64,000 nucleotides of DNA. Source: an uncultured Gammaproteobacteria bacterium. Its GTDB lineage: Bacteria > Pseudomonadota > Gammaproteobacteria > HK1. The notes beneath the pieces were generated by a model. It did no database searches and had not been told where the DNA came from. It worked only from the letters and a program-made list of their open reading frames with translations. The position numbers and the translations under genes were made by a program. The DNA lies in the NCBI GenBank assembly GCA_958295835.1, contig OY282378.1:3435694-3499693 (forward strand), written 5' to 3'. Positions 36,363-45,093 of this stretch are shown one piece after another. The first letter of the stretch is position 1; every line of letters begins with the position of its first letter.

Positions 36363-37848
36363 GCGCGGATACCACCCGGCGCGCGCACTCAAGCCGTATC
36401 CGGCCTACAAGGACTCCGCTATCGAGTGGTTGGGGAAGGTGCCGGCGCACTGGGACGTCGAGAGACTCAAGTGCTCGCTGACCAATATCGTGGAGCAGGC
36501 AGACGAACTACCGCAGGTGAGTACCGTCGTCGCCCTGGAGAACGTGGAGAGCTGGACCGGTCGATTGACGCTCACGGGCTCCCGCGTGATGTTCGACAGC
36601 CAGTTGAAGCGCTTTCGGCCCGGGGATGTCCTGTTCGGCAAGCTTCGCCCCTATCTCGCGAAGGTCGCTCGACTCACGAGTAGCGGTCTGTGCGTCGGGG
36701 AATTCCTGGTCCTTCGGCCTCGCCACGGGAACGTCATGGGACCGTACTTCGAGCATATTCTCCGCTCGAAGCCGATCATTGACGCGGCGACAGCTTCGAC
36801 GTATGGGGCGAAAATGCCTCGCACGGACTGGGGATTCATCGGAGGAATGCCGGTTGTTCGTCCTCCCCTCGCCGAGCAAGCCGCCATCGTCCGCTTCCTC
36901 GACCATGCCGACCGGCGGATCGGTCGTTACATCGGCGCCATGCAGAAGCTGATCACTCTGCTGGAGGAACAGAAACAGGCCGTCATCCACGAGGCCGTCA
37001 CGGGCCGGATCGATGTGCGGACGGGGCGACTGTATCCGGCCTACAAGGATTCAGGGGTGGAATGGCTGGGGAAGATTCCGGCCCATTGGCTGCTTTTCCG
37101 ACTCAAGGACGTCGCGAGCGTTCAGACCGGCATTACCTTGGGCAAGGACTACAGGAGTACGCGGACGATTTCCCGTCCATACCTGCGAGTAGCCAACGTG
37201 CAGGACGGTCACTTGAAGCTCGCTCACGTCAAGTCTGTCGACGTGCCTGTCAGCGAGGTGGAAGGAGCAACTTTACTGAGCGGCGATGTGCTGATGACGG
37301 AGGGCGGGGATATCGACAAACTTGGGCGCGGGTGTGTATGGCGAGACGAGGTGCCTGGGTGCCTACACCAGAATCATATCTTTGCCGTGCGGTGCAGGCG
37401 ACGGCTCCTGAGCCCGGAGTTCCTGGTGCGGCTCATGGGATCGCAACACGGGCGAATGTACTTTGAGCTCACGGCGAAGCGGACCACGAATCTCGCATCA
37501 ACCAACAGCAGCACATTGCGCGCATTTCCGGTTCCGCTGCCGGTTGCAGAAGAGCAAGCAAAGATACTCGACGCCATCTCCGAGCAGACGAACGTGCTGG
37601 ACGACGCGATGGACCGGGCGGAAAGGGAAATCGACCTCATGCGCGAATACCGCACCCGCCTGATCGCCGATGTCGTCACCGGTAAGCTCGACGTCCGCGA
37701 GGCGGCGGCAGGGCTTCCCGAGGTAGATCCGTCTGCCGCCGAAGGTGATTCGGTTGACGGCGTCGATCACGAAGCCGGGTCGGAGCACACGGGCTGGCGA
37801 CTCACCGTGGAGGAAGGCGGTCCGTTGGCGGATGTCACGGACGCATAG
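36346..37848 (+). CDS. hsdS: Type I restriction specificity subunit
   Basis: A 500-residue S subunit with two target-recognition domains, each opened by the same block: YPAYKDSAIEWLGKVPAHW near residue 23 and YPAYKDSGVEWLGKIPAHW near 229. Each domain is closed by a helical spacer with EQAAIVRFLDHADRR and EEQAKILDAISEQTN. GTG 36346 is preceded by GAGGAG at good spacing and overlaps the hicA end, so it was coupled to hicA translation before the insertion. Its expression now probably depends on readthrough from, or a promoter inside, the mobile block. The C-terminal 60 residues are an acidic extension. Confidence 0.9.
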   Translation: MYSTCERGYHPARALKPYPAYKDSAIEWLGKVPAHWDVERLKCSLTNIVEQADELPQVSTVVALENVESWTGRLTLTGSRVMFDSQLKRFRPGDVLFGKLRPYLAKVARLTSSGLCVGEFLVLRPRHGNVMGPYFEHILRSKPIIDAATASTYGAKMPRTDWGFIGGMPVVRPPLAEQAAIVRFLDHADRRIGRYIGAMQKLITLLEEQKQAVIHEAVTGRIDVRTGRLYPAYKDSGVEWLGKIPAHWLLFRLKDVASVQTGITLGKDYRSTRTISRPYLRVANVQDGHLKLAHVKSVDVPVSEVEGATLLSGDVLMTEGGDIDKLGRGCVWRDEVPGCLHQNHIFAVRCRRRLLSPEFLVRLMGSQHGRMYFELTAKRTTNLASTNSSTLRAFPVPLPVAEEQAKILDAISEQTNVLDDAMDRAEREIDLMREYRTRLIADVVTGKLDVREAAAGLPEVDPSAAEGDSVDGVDHEAGSEHTGWRLTVEEGGPLADVTDA

Positions 37849-37897
37849 CAGTCTAAGGCAGTAGCAGCGGGTTCGATGACCGAGAGGAGGTGAACGG

Positions 37898-38125
37898 ATG
37901 CCGAACTGGAATGCCTGTTCAGCGGTGGAGCGGCGTCCTGGCAAGGTGAGCGGGGCCTGGGTGTTCGCTGGCACCCGCGTGCCGCTGGCCAGCCTCTACG
38001 AGAACCTTGCCCGCGGGGCGACGGTCGAGCAGTTTCTGGAGTGGTTTCCCGGAGTGGAAGAGCATCAGGTCAGGGAGGTTCTCGACTACGAGGCAAAGAC
38101 GTTGAAGGCATCGGTGCTGCGGTGA
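37898..38125 (+). CDS. DUF433 antitoxin-like protein
   Basis: A 75-residue DUF433 protein with the VSGAWVFAGTRVPLASLYENLARGATVEQFLEWFPGVEEHQVREVLDY pattern, a small winged-helix/HTH fold. DUF433 proteins are predicted antitoxins of DUF5615 (PIN-like) proteins, and a DUF5615 gene follows with a GTGA overlap. ATG 37898 has a strong AGGAGGTGA ribosome site. The downstream pair is part of the restriction operon. Confidence 0.85.
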   Translation: MPNWNACSAVERRPGKVSGAWVFAGTRVPLASLYENLARGATVEQFLEWFPGVEEHQVREVLDYEAKTLKASVLR

Positions 38126-38469
38126 GGCTGCTTTTCGATCAGGGGACGCCCGTCCCGCTGCGACGGCATCTCGTCGGGCATTCGGTGGATACCGCAGCCA
38201 ACAGGGGCTGGTCCGATCTGGACAACGGGGACCTGATCGAGAGGGCGGAGGAGGACGGCTACGAAGTGCTCATCACCACGGACCAGAACCTGCGGTACCA
38301 ACAGAACCTCAGCGGCCTGCGGCTCGCAATCGTGGTGCTGCTCTCTACGGCATGGCCCGATATACGGCTGCACGTCGAGAAGATTCTCACGGCAGTGGCC
38401 GACATCCGCCCTGGCGAGGTGAAGGAAGTGCCGATCCGATTGGGCGTCAAGGGACAGCGTGACGACTGA
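38122..38469 (+). CDS. DUF5615 PIN-like toxin candidate
   Basis: A 115-residue protein starting at GTG 38122, four bases before the DUF433 stop. The DUF5615/Mut7-C pattern is clear: RLLFDQGTPVPLRRHL at the N-terminus, GWSDLDNGDLIERAEEDGYEVLITTDQNLRYQQNL, then LRLAIVVLL. Conserved acidic residues (Asp in FDQGTP and in TTDQN) suggest a PIN-type nuclease fold. It is the presumed toxin of the pair and appears intact. Confidence 0.8.
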   Translation: MRLLFDQGTPVPLRRHLVGHSVDTAANRGWSDLDNGDLIERAEEDGYEVLITTDQNLRYQQNLSGLRLAIVVLLSTAWPDIRLHVEKILTAVADIRPGEVKEVPIRLGVKGQRDD

Positions 38470-38613
38470 CACCCCGGAGGGCGGGCGCGAACGGCTGAGC
38501 TGCACGACTCTGGCCAGCCGGTCGTGCGATTCGGCGAAGGAGTTCTGCGCCGAAGCGCGCATTCGGCAGGATGGCAGGATGAATCCTCCGCCAGCCACAC
38601 AAGGGGAGTTGTG

Positions 38614-39396
38614 GTGACGGACACGAGCCGCATGTGCCGGGACTTGCAACGACAGATGGGAGCCTTGTTCACCTGCTCGGAGCAAGGTGACTATCAGAGA
38701 ATCCGCACGCCGTATCTCTATCTGGACGGCGACAACATCGATCTCTTCTGCAAGGTCGAGGGCGACGTGGTGACGGTCAGCGATCTCGCGGAGACCGCGG
38801 GCTGGCTTCGTATGCAGTCGGCGGCGCTGCGCCGATCGCCGAAGCATGCGCGGCTCATCGAGGACGCTTGCGTGACCCATGGAATCGAGTTCTACCGCGG
38901 GATGCTCCAGGCGCGGTGCCGGCCCGGCGAAGAGTTGGCGCAGGTGGTCACGCGGGTTGGGCAGGCGGCGCTTCGGGTGTCCGACCTGTGGTTCACCTTC
39001 CGCACGCAGGCGATCGAGTCCATTACGGACGAAGTGGCCGATTTCCTGACCGAGCGGGAGTTCGGATTCGAGCGCGCCCAGAAGCGGGCCGGGCGGTCGG
39101 GACGTGGCTGGACGGTCGACTTTCACGTGCGGACGGAATGGCGCAGCTCACTGGTCCAGGTGCTGAGCACCGGGAATCGTGCGGCGGCGCACCGGGTCTC
39201 CGAGCACGTGCTGGCCGCATGGCACGATCTGAATCACCTCGCGGGGGGACCGGAAGCCCTGACCTTCGTCTCGCTGTTCGACGATGCGGCCGACATCTGG
39301 GCGGACGAAGATTTCAGGCTGGTCGAGTCGTTGTCCACTGTGTCGCGCTGGTCCCGGCCGGACGAATTCGCCGCCGTCCTGAGCGAAGCGGCATGA
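38614..39396 (+). CDS. DUF1828/DUF1829 protein
   Basis: A 260-residue protein. MGALFTCSEQGDYQRIRTPYLYLDGDNIDLFCKVEGDVVTVSDLAETAGWL is the DUF1828 part; the C-terminal half with SVTEW/FHVRTEWRSSLVQVLSTG-type residues is DUF1829-like. The start is taken at GTG 38614 after AAGGGGAG; upstream in-frame codons are not family-like. Its stop overlaps the darT start. The function is unknown, but genes of this type often precede darT or other toxin genes, and the coupling here suggests a role in the same module. Confidence 0.75.
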   Translation: MTDTSRMCRDLQRQMGALFTCSEQGDYQRIRTPYLYLDGDNIDLFCKVEGDVVTVSDLAETAGWLRMQSAALRRSPKHARLIEDACVTHGIEFYRGMLQARCRPGEELAQVVTRVGQAALRVSDLWFTFRTQAIESITDEVADFLTEREFGFERAQKRAGRSGRGWTVDFHVRTEWRSSLVQVLSTGNRAAAHRVSEHVLAAWHDLNHLAGGPEALTFVSLFDDAADIWADEDFRLVESLSTVSRWSRPDEFAAVLSEAA

Positions 39397-39593
39397 CGAC
39401 AACCGCTACCTCCCCACCGGTACCCCGAGCGGCGGTGGGCCGCAGCCGCTCGCTGGCGCCGAAGATCTACCACATCGCCCATGTGGATCGACTGGCATCG
39501 ATCGTTGCGGACGGCTTCCTCTGGTGCGACGCGGAGCTACAGCAGCGCGTGCGTCCGGTTCATGGGGAGGATTGTCTCGAATCCTCTCCATAA
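39393..39593 (+). pseudogene. darT: darT toxin gene, truncated 5' part
   Basis: A 66-codon frame. Residues 24-48, from KIYHIAHVDRLASIVADG to LWCDAE, match the N-terminus of DarT (DUF4433), which ADP-ribosylates thymidines in single-stranded DNA. After about residue 50 the match is lost and a stop follows, whereas DarT is normally about 200 residues with NAD-binding and catalytic residues further on. The partner darG lies 6 kb downstream. The product is surely inactive. Confidence 0.75.
39564..39591. repeat. Inverted repeat at the darT breakpoint
   Basis: TGGGGAGGATT, a six-base loop, then AATCCTCTCCA: an 11-bp stem with one mismatch. It lies exactly where the darT homology ends and the inserted block begins, so it may mark an element end. 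A tRNA T-arm was considered and rejected. Confidence 0.5.
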
Positions 39594-39725
39594 GCCAAGC
39601 ATTTTTGTCAGATTGAATTATGTTGATCAGGTATTGTCCGAGCACCAGCATGGGGTTGGAGGGCGGCGCAGGGACTGGTTCCGCAACTCCGAGACCGTCC
39701 CCCCACACGTCAGAGGAGCATCAGA

Positions 39726-40040
39726 ATGAGCCAGAATGAGTACACTGTGAATCTGTTCTTCTACGAGGACGGCACGTTGGCAGCACACAGTGGCGATATT
39801 CGTGGTCTGGTCATCGAGACCGATGATTTTGCGGACATGCGCGAGGAATTGCTTCGCGTAGCTCCGCGACTCCTCCGGTCCAATCATGGATTGACCGACG
39901 CCGAAATAGAACAAACCTCGATTCGCCTCGTGTTCCGCGATGTCGAAGATCAGGCTGTTCAACCAGAACCGAAACCGCGCAGGCCTTGTGCTCCACGACT
40001 GCTTTGGGAGGACGATCCACGCCTCACCGCGTGCGCCTGA
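39726..40040 (+). CDS. DUF1902-like (HicB-type) antitoxin candidate
   Basis: A 104-residue protein. It opens with a beta-strand pattern, EYTVNLFFYEDGTLAAHSGDIRGLVIETDDFADMREELLRVAPRLLRSNH, similar to DUF1902/HicB antitoxins, and ends in a basic-acidic tail. ATG 39726 has an AGAGGAGCATC ribosome site. Three bases separate its stop from a HicA-like gene. The pair lies in the block inserted in darT. Confidence 0.65.
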   Translation: MSQNEYTVNLFFYEDGTLAAHSGDIRGLVIETDDFADMREELLRVAPRLLRSNHGLTDAEIEQTSIRLVFRDVEDQAVQPEPKPRRPCAPRLLWEDDPRLTACA

Positions 40041-40043
40041 TCA

Positions 40044-40232
40044 ATGGCCGGATATGAGAGAACAGTCAATAAGCTCCTGAAACAACATGGCTACTCCATG
40101 GATCGTCGCCCATGGGGAAGTCACGACATCTGGAGTAAAGACGGACACGAAATCTCCGTTCCATCGAAGATCAAGAAAAGACACACCGCCAACGCGATCC
40201 TCAAAGAAGCTGGAATTCCCGACAAACTGTAA
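40044..40232 (+). CDS. HicA-like mRNA interferase candidate
   Basis: A 62-residue protein with YERTVNKLLKQHGYSMDRRPWGSHDIWSKDGHEISVPSKIKKRHTANAILKEAGI. The GSH motif carries the catalytic His of HicA, and the last helix follows KIKKRHTANAILKEA as in the family. It is full length and unbroken, unlike the operon hicA. It starts 3 bases after the DUF1902-like gene, giving a typical toxin-antitoxin pair. Confidence 0.8.
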   Translation: MAGYERTVNKLLKQHGYSMDRRPWGSHDIWSKDGHEISVPSKIKKRHTANAILKEAGIPDKL

Positions 40233-41241
40233 CGATTTCATCGTAGACCAGCGTCCGTCCGAGCGCTGGTTTCCATGTGGCCACGGAAGCGCGAATGCTG
40301 AAAATCGGACTCCCGGAATCGGATTAACCCGTATTCCACTGAACCGCCCCGGGTTTCCCGGGGCGGTTCACTTCGGCTCCGTGCCCTTCTCTCCGTCGCC
40401 GCTCAGGCACCGCTCCATCGTCCTCCGACAACACCATCCGCCCGCCTTCAGACTCGCCGCCTCCCTTCGCTCCGTTCCGAACCGACCTCCCCAAGGACCA
40501 ACATCCTCACCCTCTCCGGCCCTTCCTCCAGGAATCCCCCCTTCCTGCCGAGCCAAGCCCACTTCAACTTCTGCGCGAGCCGCTTCGCGGCCGGGCTTTC
40601 CGCTCCAATCCCTCTCGCCTCCGCTCGCTGACGCTCGCTGCGCGCTCCGCTTGCCGAAGGCGCCCCTGCCTCCCATCCAGGGCCTCCCCTCGGGCTCATC
40701 GCCGAGAACAACCGCCGACCGCCATACCGCCACCGCCTCGTCCCACGCCCCGGCCCCGCGCCCGCCCCCCTCCACCGCGCTCCCCGGCCCCCGATGGCCC
40801 TACCACCCGTGCGCCGGCCCGTGGCCATGGTCACCGCTGAGCGGTCTCTGTTCTCACATCCCATGCACCAAGGGTGCCGGCCATGCCATAGCTGCGACAG
40901 CCTGCGAAGGACAGCTCCCGGACGCGATGAATCCGGCCGAATCAACGTCCTGTCGTGCCGGAAACGGCAGCGACCATCTTCGTCGCTCGACCCAACTGAT
41001 TGATATGTCTACGTTTAGGCGCCGCGAGGAACCGTTGTGGTCGCCGTGTGCGCCCCGGATGCGCCTTCGCCGCACTTGCGCTCCGCCGTGAGACGGCGCA
41101 GTCCGGTCGCCCCTGATTCGCACCGAATCCACTGCTTCCTAGCGGATCTGTGGAAGAATTGGCCCAAAAGCCGGCGCGAATCCGGTAGGATTTCCGTCGA
41201 GACGCTCCTCCGTCCGCGTCGAATCAGGGAGACCATCGGCA
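40233..41241. other. Gene-free region of about 1 kb
   Basis: An open frame crosses the left part, but it is Pro/Ser/Arg-rich, shares DNA with the HicA-like gene and has no family-like sequence. The DNA is C-rich on the plus strand with motifs such as CTCCGCTCGCTGACGCTCGCT that recur in non-coding GC-rich DNA. Apart from the perfect palindrome at 40340-40370 nothing is recognised. The right end probably holds the promoter of the following modification operon. Confidence 0.6.
40340..40370. repeat. Perfect 14-bp inverted repeat
   Basis: TGAACCGCCCCGGG, three T bases, then the exact complement CCCGGGGCGGTTCA. The stem is very strong but no T-run follows. The half-site resembles the TGAACCGCCCCGGGT ends of some IS3-family elements, so it may be two abutted element ends rather than a terminator. 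Confidence 0.6.
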
Positions 41242-41616
41242 ATGTCGAAGATGATCGCTAGACACATCCGGATCGACGCGGAGCACTGGTGGCGTATCGA
41301 ATTGCTCGCGAACGAGCGCCGGACCACACCGAATCAGCTCCTCGTCGAACTGGCCGTCGAGACGCTCGACAACGGAGAATGGCCGCGGAACCCTCTTGAA
41401 ACCCAGATGCTTCGGTCGTGCCTGTTCACGGCCCAGGCCACTGCACGCGACATGATCGCCGCCGGGCGCAAGGAGGAACTAGACGAAATCTGCCGAGACA
41501 TCTCGCAAATCGCCCCTGAAGTGTCCACCAAGGCGACGAAATCGGCGACGCACCTCGCGGGTTCGTCGGAAACCGTGAACGTCGGCACGACTGGTAACGC
41601 GAGGGGAGAAGAATAA
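41242..41616 (+). CDS. Small ribbon-helix-helix-like protein
   Basis: A 124-residue protein. The segment ARHIRIDAEHWWRIELLANERRTTPNQLLVELAVETL has the strand-helix-helix pattern of Arc/CopG DNA-binding proteins. A second helical part, LRSCLFTAQATARDMIAAGRKEELDEICRDIS, may mediate oligomers, and the tail is Ser/Thr-rich. ATG 41242 or 41251 is the start. Its stop TAA overlaps the next ATG, so it leads the modification operon and may regulate it. Confidence 0.55.
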   Translation: MSKMIARHIRIDAEHWWRIELLANERRTTPNQLLVELAVETLDNGEWPRNPLETQMLRSCLFTAQATARDMIAAGRKEELDEICRDISQIAPEVSTKATKSATHLAGSSETVNVGTTGNARGEE

Positions 41617-42989
41617 TGAACAATAAGACGGCAAAAGCATACCCTACAAAAACCTTCTTCGTGACTATGATCACTCGCGACATCACTTTCGAAGATTGTA
41701 TTTTTGATCTGATCGACAACAGTGTCGATGGAGCCTCTCGGAGTGAAGGGAAACATCCGATAAACCTAGATAACCGTGCCGATTTGTCGAAATACAGGAT
41801 TTCGATTGTCGCCTCGTCCGATAAATTCTCGATAACGGATAATTGCGGTGGAATGACCCTCAACGACGCCGCAGACCACGCCTTCAGCTTTGGTAGGAGA
41901 GCTAGTAAAGCATACGATGCATACAGCATAGGCGTTTACGGAATCGGGATGAAGCGGGCCGCCTTCAAGCTCGGTAGGCGCATAAACGTCAGAAGTACTT
42001 TTACGGATACCGATGATTCCAGAACGACTTTTGCCGTCCCGATTGACGTAACCGAGTGGTTAAGTAACGATGATCCCCTGTGGGACTTCGATATCGACGA
42101 CGCAGAACATCTGGATGAGAATGGTGTGGAAGTTGTCGTCCAAAAACTCACACGGGAAGCTCAAACAGCGCTTGGCAATCCCGGTTTTATCGAAAATCTG
42201 CGACGCATGATCGCTCGAGACTATTCGCTCTATCTGAAGCGCGGATTAAATATCTTAATCAATAATCAAGTTATAAAAGGTATGCCGATCGAACTACGTA
42301 AGAGTGACGATATCGTTCCAATGCGTGATAATTACGAGGATGAGCTGGAAGACGAGGGCAGCCCGGAAGATAATAGGGTATCGGTCGAGATCATTGCCGG
42401 AATGGCCGCCCCGCCACCCGAAAGCACGGAGCCGGACGAGAAGATCGATGGCGAAAAGGGATTCGGTTGGTATGTCGTATGCAACGGGAGGATCGTTCTC
42501 GCTGCGGACAAGTCCGCCGTATCCGGATGGGGGACTTCCGACTGGCCCCAATGGCACCGTCAGTATACCGGATTTATCGGTATCGTTCTCTTCACAGCGT
42601 CAAATGCTGCAGCCCTTCCATTAACTACCACGAAACGTAGCGTCGATGTATCATCGAATATCTTTATAGGCGCCCGCCTGCGGATGCGCGACGCTTCGAA
42701 GCGATGGATAGCCTATACGAATGCAAGAAAATATAATCTAGCGAACGCTAAAAAGAAGGAAGACAAAGCGGCAGTCATTTCAATCCAAAATGTGGAGAAC
42801 CAACCTACTATACAACTTCCGATGATTCCTAAGAAACGGATCGAACGCCGCGCCAACGTGCACTATTCGGTTCCAGTATCCAAGATGAAACAGCTTGCGA
42901 AGGGATTTGGTAGTATACAAATGCCCTATCGCGAAGTCGGTCTCAAGTCGTTCGAATACGCCTATGAAGACCTTGTCGAGGATGAATGA
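41616..42989 (+). CDS. MORC/MutL-like GHKL ATPase
   Basis: A 457-residue GHKL ATPase. The N-box is FEDCIFDLIDNSVDGA (residues 26-40), the G1-like box ITDNCGGM (73-80) and the G2-like box YGIGMKRA (108-115). An S5-like second half follows (TTTKRSVDVSSNIF). MutL-type ATPases of this kind have been described in prokaryotic restriction-modification operons as relatives of eukaryotic MORC proteins. It is coupled to genes on both sides by overlaps and stands upstream of a C5 methyltransferase and Vsr. A role in DNA-dependent restriction is inferred. Confidence 0.8.
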   Translation: MNNKTAKAYPTKTFFVTMITRDITFEDCIFDLIDNSVDGASRSEGKHPINLDNRADLSKYRISIVASSDKFSITDNCGGMTLNDAADHAFSFGRRASKAYDAYSIGVYGIGMKRAAFKLGRRINVRSTFTDTDDSRTTFAVPIDVTEWLSNDDPLWDFDIDDAEHLDENGVEVVVQKLTREAQTALGNPGFIENLRRMIARDYSLYLKRGLNILINNQVIKGMPIELRKSDDIVPMRDNYEDELEDEGSPEDNRVSVEIIAGMAAPPPESTEPDEKIDGEKGFGWYVVCNGRIVLAADKSAVSGWGTSDWPQWHRQYTGFIGIVLFTASNAAALPLTTTKRSVDVSSNIFIGARLRMRDASKRWIAYTNARKYNLANAKKKEDKAAVISIQNVENQPTIQLPMIPKKRIERRANVHYSVPVSKMKQLAKGFGSIQMPYREVGLKSFEYAYEDLVEDE

Positions 42990-43936
42990 TGTCCTCACTC
43001 CATTACATAAACTACAGCCTCCGGCCCAGCAAGAGCATTCAGAGGCAAATAGTTTTCGATGGCGTCCGCACTCTAAGGAGCCATCTTGATATAAACGAAT
43101 CGATCTACGTCGGCTTCGGTTCGATCTGGTTCGCCGATTTCATTATGGCTCACAAAATTCTAGACATAGACGAGATGATTTCTATGGAGGAAGATGAGAT
43201 CCTGTATCGCCGAGCAGTTTTCAATTCTCCCTATGCATCTGTACAAATTCGCCAAGGAGCTTCCTCAGATATTCTTCCGACTCTTTACGATGACGAAACC
43301 ATATGCAAACGGCCATGGGTAATGTGGTTGGACTACGACAGTGCTCTCGATGAGACGTCTATTGATGACATTCGTGCCACCATCGAGAGGGCACCGAATG
43401 ATACCATTTTCCTGATCACGTTCAACGGTAGCGAGTGGAAGTATGGCCGAGCAAAAGACAGGCCCGGTAGACTTCGAGATTTGTTCGGAGATGTGGTTCC
43501 GGATGATCTCTGCATGAGTAGGTGCGATTCCACAAATATGCGGAATACCCTAGCCGATTTGGCTACCGACTTCATGAAATCATCGGCGGCAAGGGCGGCG
43601 CGTCCAGGTGGTTTTGTTCCGGCGTTCCGAATGATCTATAGAGACGGTGCCGTCATGGTGACGGTAGGCGGAGTCTTGCCCTCCAGCAGAGACACGGCCC
43701 GCACGGTCTCGAATATCGTCGAGGCGAACGAGTGGAAGTGCAGACCGGAAAATCCGATTATCTCTCCACTTCTGACAATTCGAGAGGCTATGACTCTCCA
43801 ATCCATGCTTCCTAGCCCGGAAGGTCTGTCCCGAAAACTGGTACGTGATTTAGGATTTGATCTCGAAGACGAACAAATCAAAGCCTATGTGAAGTATTAT
43901 CGGGAGTATCCGGCATTCGCGCAGATTATTACCTAG
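42986..43936 (+). CDS. Rossmann-fold (methyltransferase-like) protein of unknown function
   Basis: A 316-residue protein. Residues 36-100 resemble a SAM-binding core: INESIYVGFGSIWFADF (motif I position), then MISMEEDEILYRRAVFNSPYASVQIRQG and PWVMWLDYDSALDE. The glycine motif is atypical, so catalytic activity is uncertain. It starts ATGA-coupled to the ATPase gene and is followed 18 bases later by the C5 methyltransferase. I do not recognise a named family with confidence; it could be an O-methyltransferase relative used as a sensor or effector. Confidence 0.55.
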   Translation: MMSSLHYINYSLRPSKSIQRQIVFDGVRTLRSHLDINESIYVGFGSIWFADFIMAHKILDIDEMISMEEDEILYRRAVFNSPYASVQIRQGASSDILPTLYDDETICKRPWVMWLDYDSALDETSIDDIRATIERAPNDTIFLITFNGSEWKYGRAKDRPGRLRDLFGDVVPDDLCMSRCDSTNMRNTLADLATDFMKSSAARAARPGGFVPAFRMIYRDGAVMVTVGGVLPSSRDTARTVSNIVEANEWKCRPENPIISPLLTIREAMTLQSMLPSPEGLSRKLVRDLGFDLEDEQIKAYVKYYREYPAFAQIIT

Positions 43937-43954
43937 AGATGTCGATCTCTCGGA

Positions 43955-45076
43955 ATGACATGCGCGATGTCGATACTACATAACAAACGGAAGAAAGACG
44001 AATCCGCGAGTGGTCCAAAGATCGTCGATGTGTTTTCCGGTTGTGGCGGATTTTCTCTCGGAGCCCATAAAGCCGGTTTTAGAGTAGCGGTCGCCTTCGA
44101 CAATGATCGCGTCCTGGCATCTTCGTATCAGTACAATTTCCCTAACACGCGGATGGTGTTCAGAGACGTGACCGAAGTAGATGGCAACATGATCCGTGCC
44201 GCAGCGGAGGGGCAAGTGGACGGCATTGTCGGCGGTCCGCCTTGCCAAGGTTTCAGCGACATCGGAAAGCGCCATCCCGCAGACCCGCGCAGTCGATTGC
44301 TGTGCCATTTCTTCAGAATCGTCCGAGAGGTACGACCGTCGTTCTTCGCGATGGAGAACGTGCGAGGGCTCGCTTATTCCAATGCCCGAGGCGTGCTGGA
44401 CGAAGCGCTCCAACTTGTGGAAGACGAATACGTGATCCTGGGACCCATCATGCTAAACGCCGCTGAATTTGGCGCGGCCACGAATCGTTCTCGACTATTC
44501 GTTATCGGTATCCATAAGGACAGGGGAGAGGCTTTGACCTTGAAACACTTCGACGCCCTGAAACGAGCTCCGGCGACCGTTAAGGCCGCTATCAGCGATC
44601 TGGACGGGGCGGCCGCTCTCGGACAGAGAGATGGATTCGACACTTGGCGGATTACGAGAACCGGGCGACCCTATAATTACGCCCGGATCTTGCGTTCCCC
44701 AGACGGACTCTTCACGGGACACCGAGTGACCAGTCACTGTGGCCAGGTCGTGGCTCGGTTCGATGCAGTTCCCCCGGGGGGTATCGACACGGTTGGACGC
44801 CATCCGCGTCTCTCTTGGTCAGGTCAATGCCCTACTCTTCGAGCCGGAACAGGCCCTGACCGGGGGTCTCACCAATCGATCCGACCGATACACCCGGAAC
44901 ACCCACGCGTCATCACGGTTAGGGAAGCTGCACGACTTCAAGGTTTCCCAGACTACCACCGCTTCCACTCTACAGTCTGGCACTCGTTCAGGATGATTGG
45001 AAACAGCGTATCTCCCATTATTGCCAAAGCCATATTCAGGGCGATTGGAGCGCGACTCGATATTCGAGGCCGATAA
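43955..45076 (+). CDS. DNA (cytosine-5) methyltransferase
   Basis: A 373-residue C5 DNA methyltransferase. Motif I is IVDVFSGCGGFSLGAHKAGF, motif IV GGPPCQGFSDIGKR with the catalytic Cys, motif VI FAMENVRGL, motif VIII ATNRSRLFVIGI, and motif X GNSVSPIIAKAIF. The target-recognition region is short. It precedes vsr by 17 bases, the classic arrangement in which Vsr repairs T:G mismatches arising from 5-methylcytosine deamination. Start: ATG 43955, with 43967 possible. The recognition site cannot be read from sequence. Confidence 0.93.
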   Translation: MTCAMSILHNKRKKDESASGPKIVDVFSGCGGFSLGAHKAGFRVAVAFDNDRVLASSYQYNFPNTRMVFRDVTEVDGNMIRAAAEGQVDGIVGGPPCQGFSDIGKRHPADPRSRLLCHFFRIVREVRPSFFAMENVRGLAYSNARGVLDEALQLVEDEYVILGPIMLNAAEFGAATNRSRLFVIGIHKDRGEALTLKHFDALKRAPATVKAAISDLDGAAALGQRDGFDTWRITRTGRPYNYARILRSPDGLFTGHRVTSHCGQVVARFDAVPPGGIDTVGRHPRLSWSGQCPTLRAGTGPDRGSHQSIRPIHPEHPRVITVREAARLQGFPDYHRFHSTVWHSFRMIGNSVSPIIAKAIFRAIGARLDIRGR

Positions 45077-45093
45077 CTGTCGAGCGAATTGTC

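Noticed and set aside
39564..39600. tRNA 3' end as an attachment site
   Set aside because: The stem-loop looks like a T-arm but lacks the TTC loop bases, an acceptor stem partner and CCA.
40087..41091. A 334-codon open frame on the plus strand
   Set aside because: Pro/Ser/Arg-rich, overlaps the HicA-like gene, no ribosome site and no family-like sequence.
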